DNA of 22,854 nucleotides from positions 1-22,854 of the forward strand of contig JACRCS010000335.1 of the NCBI GenBank assembly GCA_016218905.1, in the 5' to 3' direction. Position 1 is the stretch's first letter; each line of letters begins with the position of its first letter. The translations under genes and the position numbers were made by a program. The DNA is from Deltaproteobacteria bacterium (lineage in GTDB: Bacteria; Desulfobacterota_C; Deferrisomatia; Deferrisomatales; JACRMM01). Under the pieces are notes generated by a model. It did not search any database, was not told where the DNA came from, and saw only the letters and a list, made by a program, of their open reading frames with translations. Positions 21,152 to 22,854 of this stretch are shown in pieces.

Positions 21152-22854
21152 GGGAGGATCCCTCGCACCGTGCCGACCTTTCCCAGCCCCTTCAACTGAA
21201 GCGAGGCGAAGTACCGCTGCTCGTACCGGTCCGCCTCCGCGTTGTTGCGGGAGTAGGAGAGGACCAGCTCCCAGCAGGAGTGCGTCAGCTGGAACCCCAA
21301 CGCCTGCTCCAGGGTGCGCCGGTCCCTCGAGCTGTAATGGTGCCGGTAGGTGGCCGCGAGGTCCCGGGTCACCGCGTAGGTGAAGCGAGCGGCCGCGTAG
21401 CTCACCCGGCCCTGGACGTAATGATAGCCCGCCTCGACTTTGTCTCCCCGGGTGTCGGCCACGAGCCCGGTGGCGGACCAGGCCCGCCACGGGTCGGCGA
21501 GGGACGGCTGATAGTCTGCGGTCGCCCGGAGCCCCAGCCGGTCGGACGGGGTGAGGGTGGCGCTGAGGCGCCAATCCTGGGGCTCGCCGGCCGCGAGGCC
21601 GAGCGACCGTTGGAGGTCCAGGCCCGCCAGCGGCGCCAGGTCGGCGGCGCGCAGCAGGCGGTTCTCCAGCAGGAGTCCGAGCTCGACCCTGCGACCGAAG
21701 GAATCCGCCGCGTCGAAGACGGGGATGTCGCCGCCCCGGCCCTCTTCCTCCCCGAAGAAGATGAGTTTCGGCTCCACGCTGTGGACGACGTTCCCGAACG
21801 TCCGGGCGAGGAGCGCGGAGGCCGTGAGCGACGCGTCGGCCGCGCCGCGGCGGATCGTCCGGCCGTCCACGCGGTAGAGATGCTCCCGGTATCCCACCCT
21901 GGCCGCAAGCCCGATCCCGCCGGCGCTCCACCCCCGGGAGACGACGGGGTGGAGCTCGAGCCGCTCGCCCCGGAGTCCTTCCTTCCGATCGAAGCGGGTG
22001 AAGCGCACGCTCGGGTCCAGGTTGAAACCCGCCCCGACGGGCATCTCGCGGCCGACCAGCCCTAGGCTCGGCAGGACCTGAAGCGTCTCGGCCTGGGACT
22101 GCTGGAGCGCCTCGATGTAGTCGACGAAGGCAAAGAGCGCGCCCGCGTCGAGGTCGTGGGTCGCGAGGAAGTAGCTCTCCAGACGTTCCACGCCCCGATC
22201 CTGGATCGTATCGCCGAAGTCCCGGAAGAACCGCTTGTCTCCCAGGTAGTCCACGTGGAGGCGGGCGTGGGTGACGTCGCTGAAGGCACTGCGGTGGTCC
22301 GCCTTGACCCGGTACCGCTCCGCGTCGTCGACCCGGTCGTGGAGGTGCGTCACCTCGGCCGTGCCCTCGTGCCCCTCGGCCAGAGCGTACCGGAGCTCCA
22401 CCCCCTCGGTCAGGCCGCGGCGGCTCCGGTACTCGAGCCGCAGCACCGCGTCCGCGCTCTCGGAGAAGGCCCAGTAGTAGGGCACGATCACGGTCGCTCC
22501 CGAGCGATCCGAGAACGCGAGCTTGGGGATGAGGAAGCCCGACTGCCGCTCCATGACCACCGGAAAGAGGAGATACGGCGTGTAGGCGACCGGCACCGAC
22601 TCCACCCAGAAACTCGCGCCCCGCGTCGTGAGGACGCGGTCCAGGCGGACGCGGCTCGCCTCGACGCGCCAGGAGGGCCAGGTCCCGTCGCAGGCGGTGA
22701 AGCCGCCGTCCTCGATCGTGTAGCTCATGGGGCCGGTCTTGAGGAGGCGCTTGCCCCAGATCCGATACCCCTCCCGGCCGAGCGTCAGGGTCCCCTCGGT
22801 GACGACGCCCTCCTGCGTCTGGGTGTCGAGGGTGAGGTGCTTCGCGCGGAGGAC
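21148..22854 (-). CDS. lptD: LPS assembly outer membrane protein LptD, C-terminal 568 residues
   Basis: The frame is open from the window edge to the TGA at 21148-21150, so the N-terminus lies outside. An internal Met at 22728 is not the start, because 42 in-frame codons upstream (including LTLDTQTQEGVV and GREGYRIWGKRL) continue the OstA-like jellyroll. Residues after SYTIEDGGFTACDG then read YTPYLLFPVVMERQSGFLIP, the signature boundary between the periplasmic OstA domain and the barrel. The remainder alternates aromatic and polar residues as in beta-strands of a large barrel (for example RLEYRSRRGL, ARLHVDYLGD) and ends KGLGKVGTVRGILP. LptD inserts lipopolysaccharide into the outer leaflet together with LptE. 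It is the most upstream visible gene of the operon with amidase, glnD and M23 peptidase. Confidence 0.93.
   Translation of the reverse strand, partial: VLRAKHLTLDTQTQEGVVTEGTLTLGREGYRIWGKRLLKTGPMSYTIEDGGFTACDGTWPSWRVEASRVRLDRVLTTRGASFWVESVPVAYTPYLLFPVVMERQSGFLIPKLAFSDRSGATVIVPYYWAFSESADAVLRLEYRSRRGLTEGVELRYALAEGHEGTAEVTHLHDRVDDAERYRVKADHRSAFSDVTHARLHVDYLGDKRFFRDFGDTIQDRGVERLESYFLATHDLDAGALFAFVDYIEALQQSQAETLQVLPSLGLVGREMPVGAGFNLDPSVRFTRFDRKEGLRGERLELHPVVSRGWSAGGIGLAARVGYREHLYRVDGRTIRRGAADASLTASALLARTFGNVVHSVEPKLIFFGEEEGRGGDIPVFDAADSFGRRVELGLLLENRLLRAADLAPLAGLDLQRSLGLAAGEPQDWRLSATLTPSDRLGLRATADYQPSLADPWRAWSATGLVADTRGDKVEAGYHYVQGRVSYAAARFTYAVTRDLAATYRHHYSSRDRRTLEQALGFQLTHSCWELVLSYSRNNAEADRYEQRYFASLQLKGLGKVGTVRGILP

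Overview
The window reads as a chromosomal segment of a high-GC (about two thirds G+C, strong GC third-position bias) Gram-negative bacterium. The lptD/amidase/M23 cluster shows a diderm envelope. The benzoyl-CoA/2-hydroxyglutaryl-CoA dehydratase activase pair, the short intergenic tandem repeats and the overall style suggest an anaerobic or facultative lineage of the former Deltaproteobacteria; this lineage guess is inference. No rRNA, tRNA, CRISPR, phage or insertion-sequence gene was found.

Layout. 1-221 (-): start of a small secreted protein, cut by the window edge. 222-890: a gene-poor stretch with an AT-richer island (about 240-590) holding a possible gene remnant, then a GC-rich run of consecutive hairpins (602-901). 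891-3158 (-): an ArsP/DUF318-type permease with an extra C-terminal domain and a 17-G homopolymer in its gene, followed by a small cupin. 3245-3943 (+): sfsA, divergent from the permease. 4196-8587 (+): a two-gene operon of a membrane-anchored SPFH/band-7 protein and a 1138-residue protein with two AAA+ modules and a C-terminal Lon-type serine protease domain with an intact Ser-Lys dyad. This is the strongest candidate for a little-described system. 8739-13063 (-): a two-gene operon of a double-domain BadF/BcrA-type ATPase activase and an HgdB-like iron-sulfur protein, overlapping by 100 bases. 13289-15213 (+): a DUF2157-like membrane protein and a DUF4824-like partner, overlapping by 4 bases. 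15398-15886 (-): an FmdB-family zinc-ribbon protein. 15991-22854 (-): a tightly overlapping operon lptD, N-acetylmuramoyl-L-alanine amidase, glnD, M23 endopeptidase.

A second theme is the intergenic DNA. Six spacers or gene edges carry degenerate tandem repeats with period 9 (4059, 8611, 13169, 15943) or period 7 (14407, 15214, 15376, 15896). The four period-7 arrays belong to one family (about AACMGMY). They point inward around the DUF4824 gene and inward around fmdB, in a nested inverted order. One sits inside the N-terminal codons of a gene and another occupies the place where the fmdB ribosome binding site should be.

Functionally, the lptD operon builds and remodels the outer envelope, with the nitrogen sensor GlnD embedded in it. 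The SPFH/AAA/Lon pair looks like membrane-linked protein quality control, analogous in logic to HflKC-FtsH. The activase pair is an ATP-driven electron-activation system with no dedicated dehydratase next to it.
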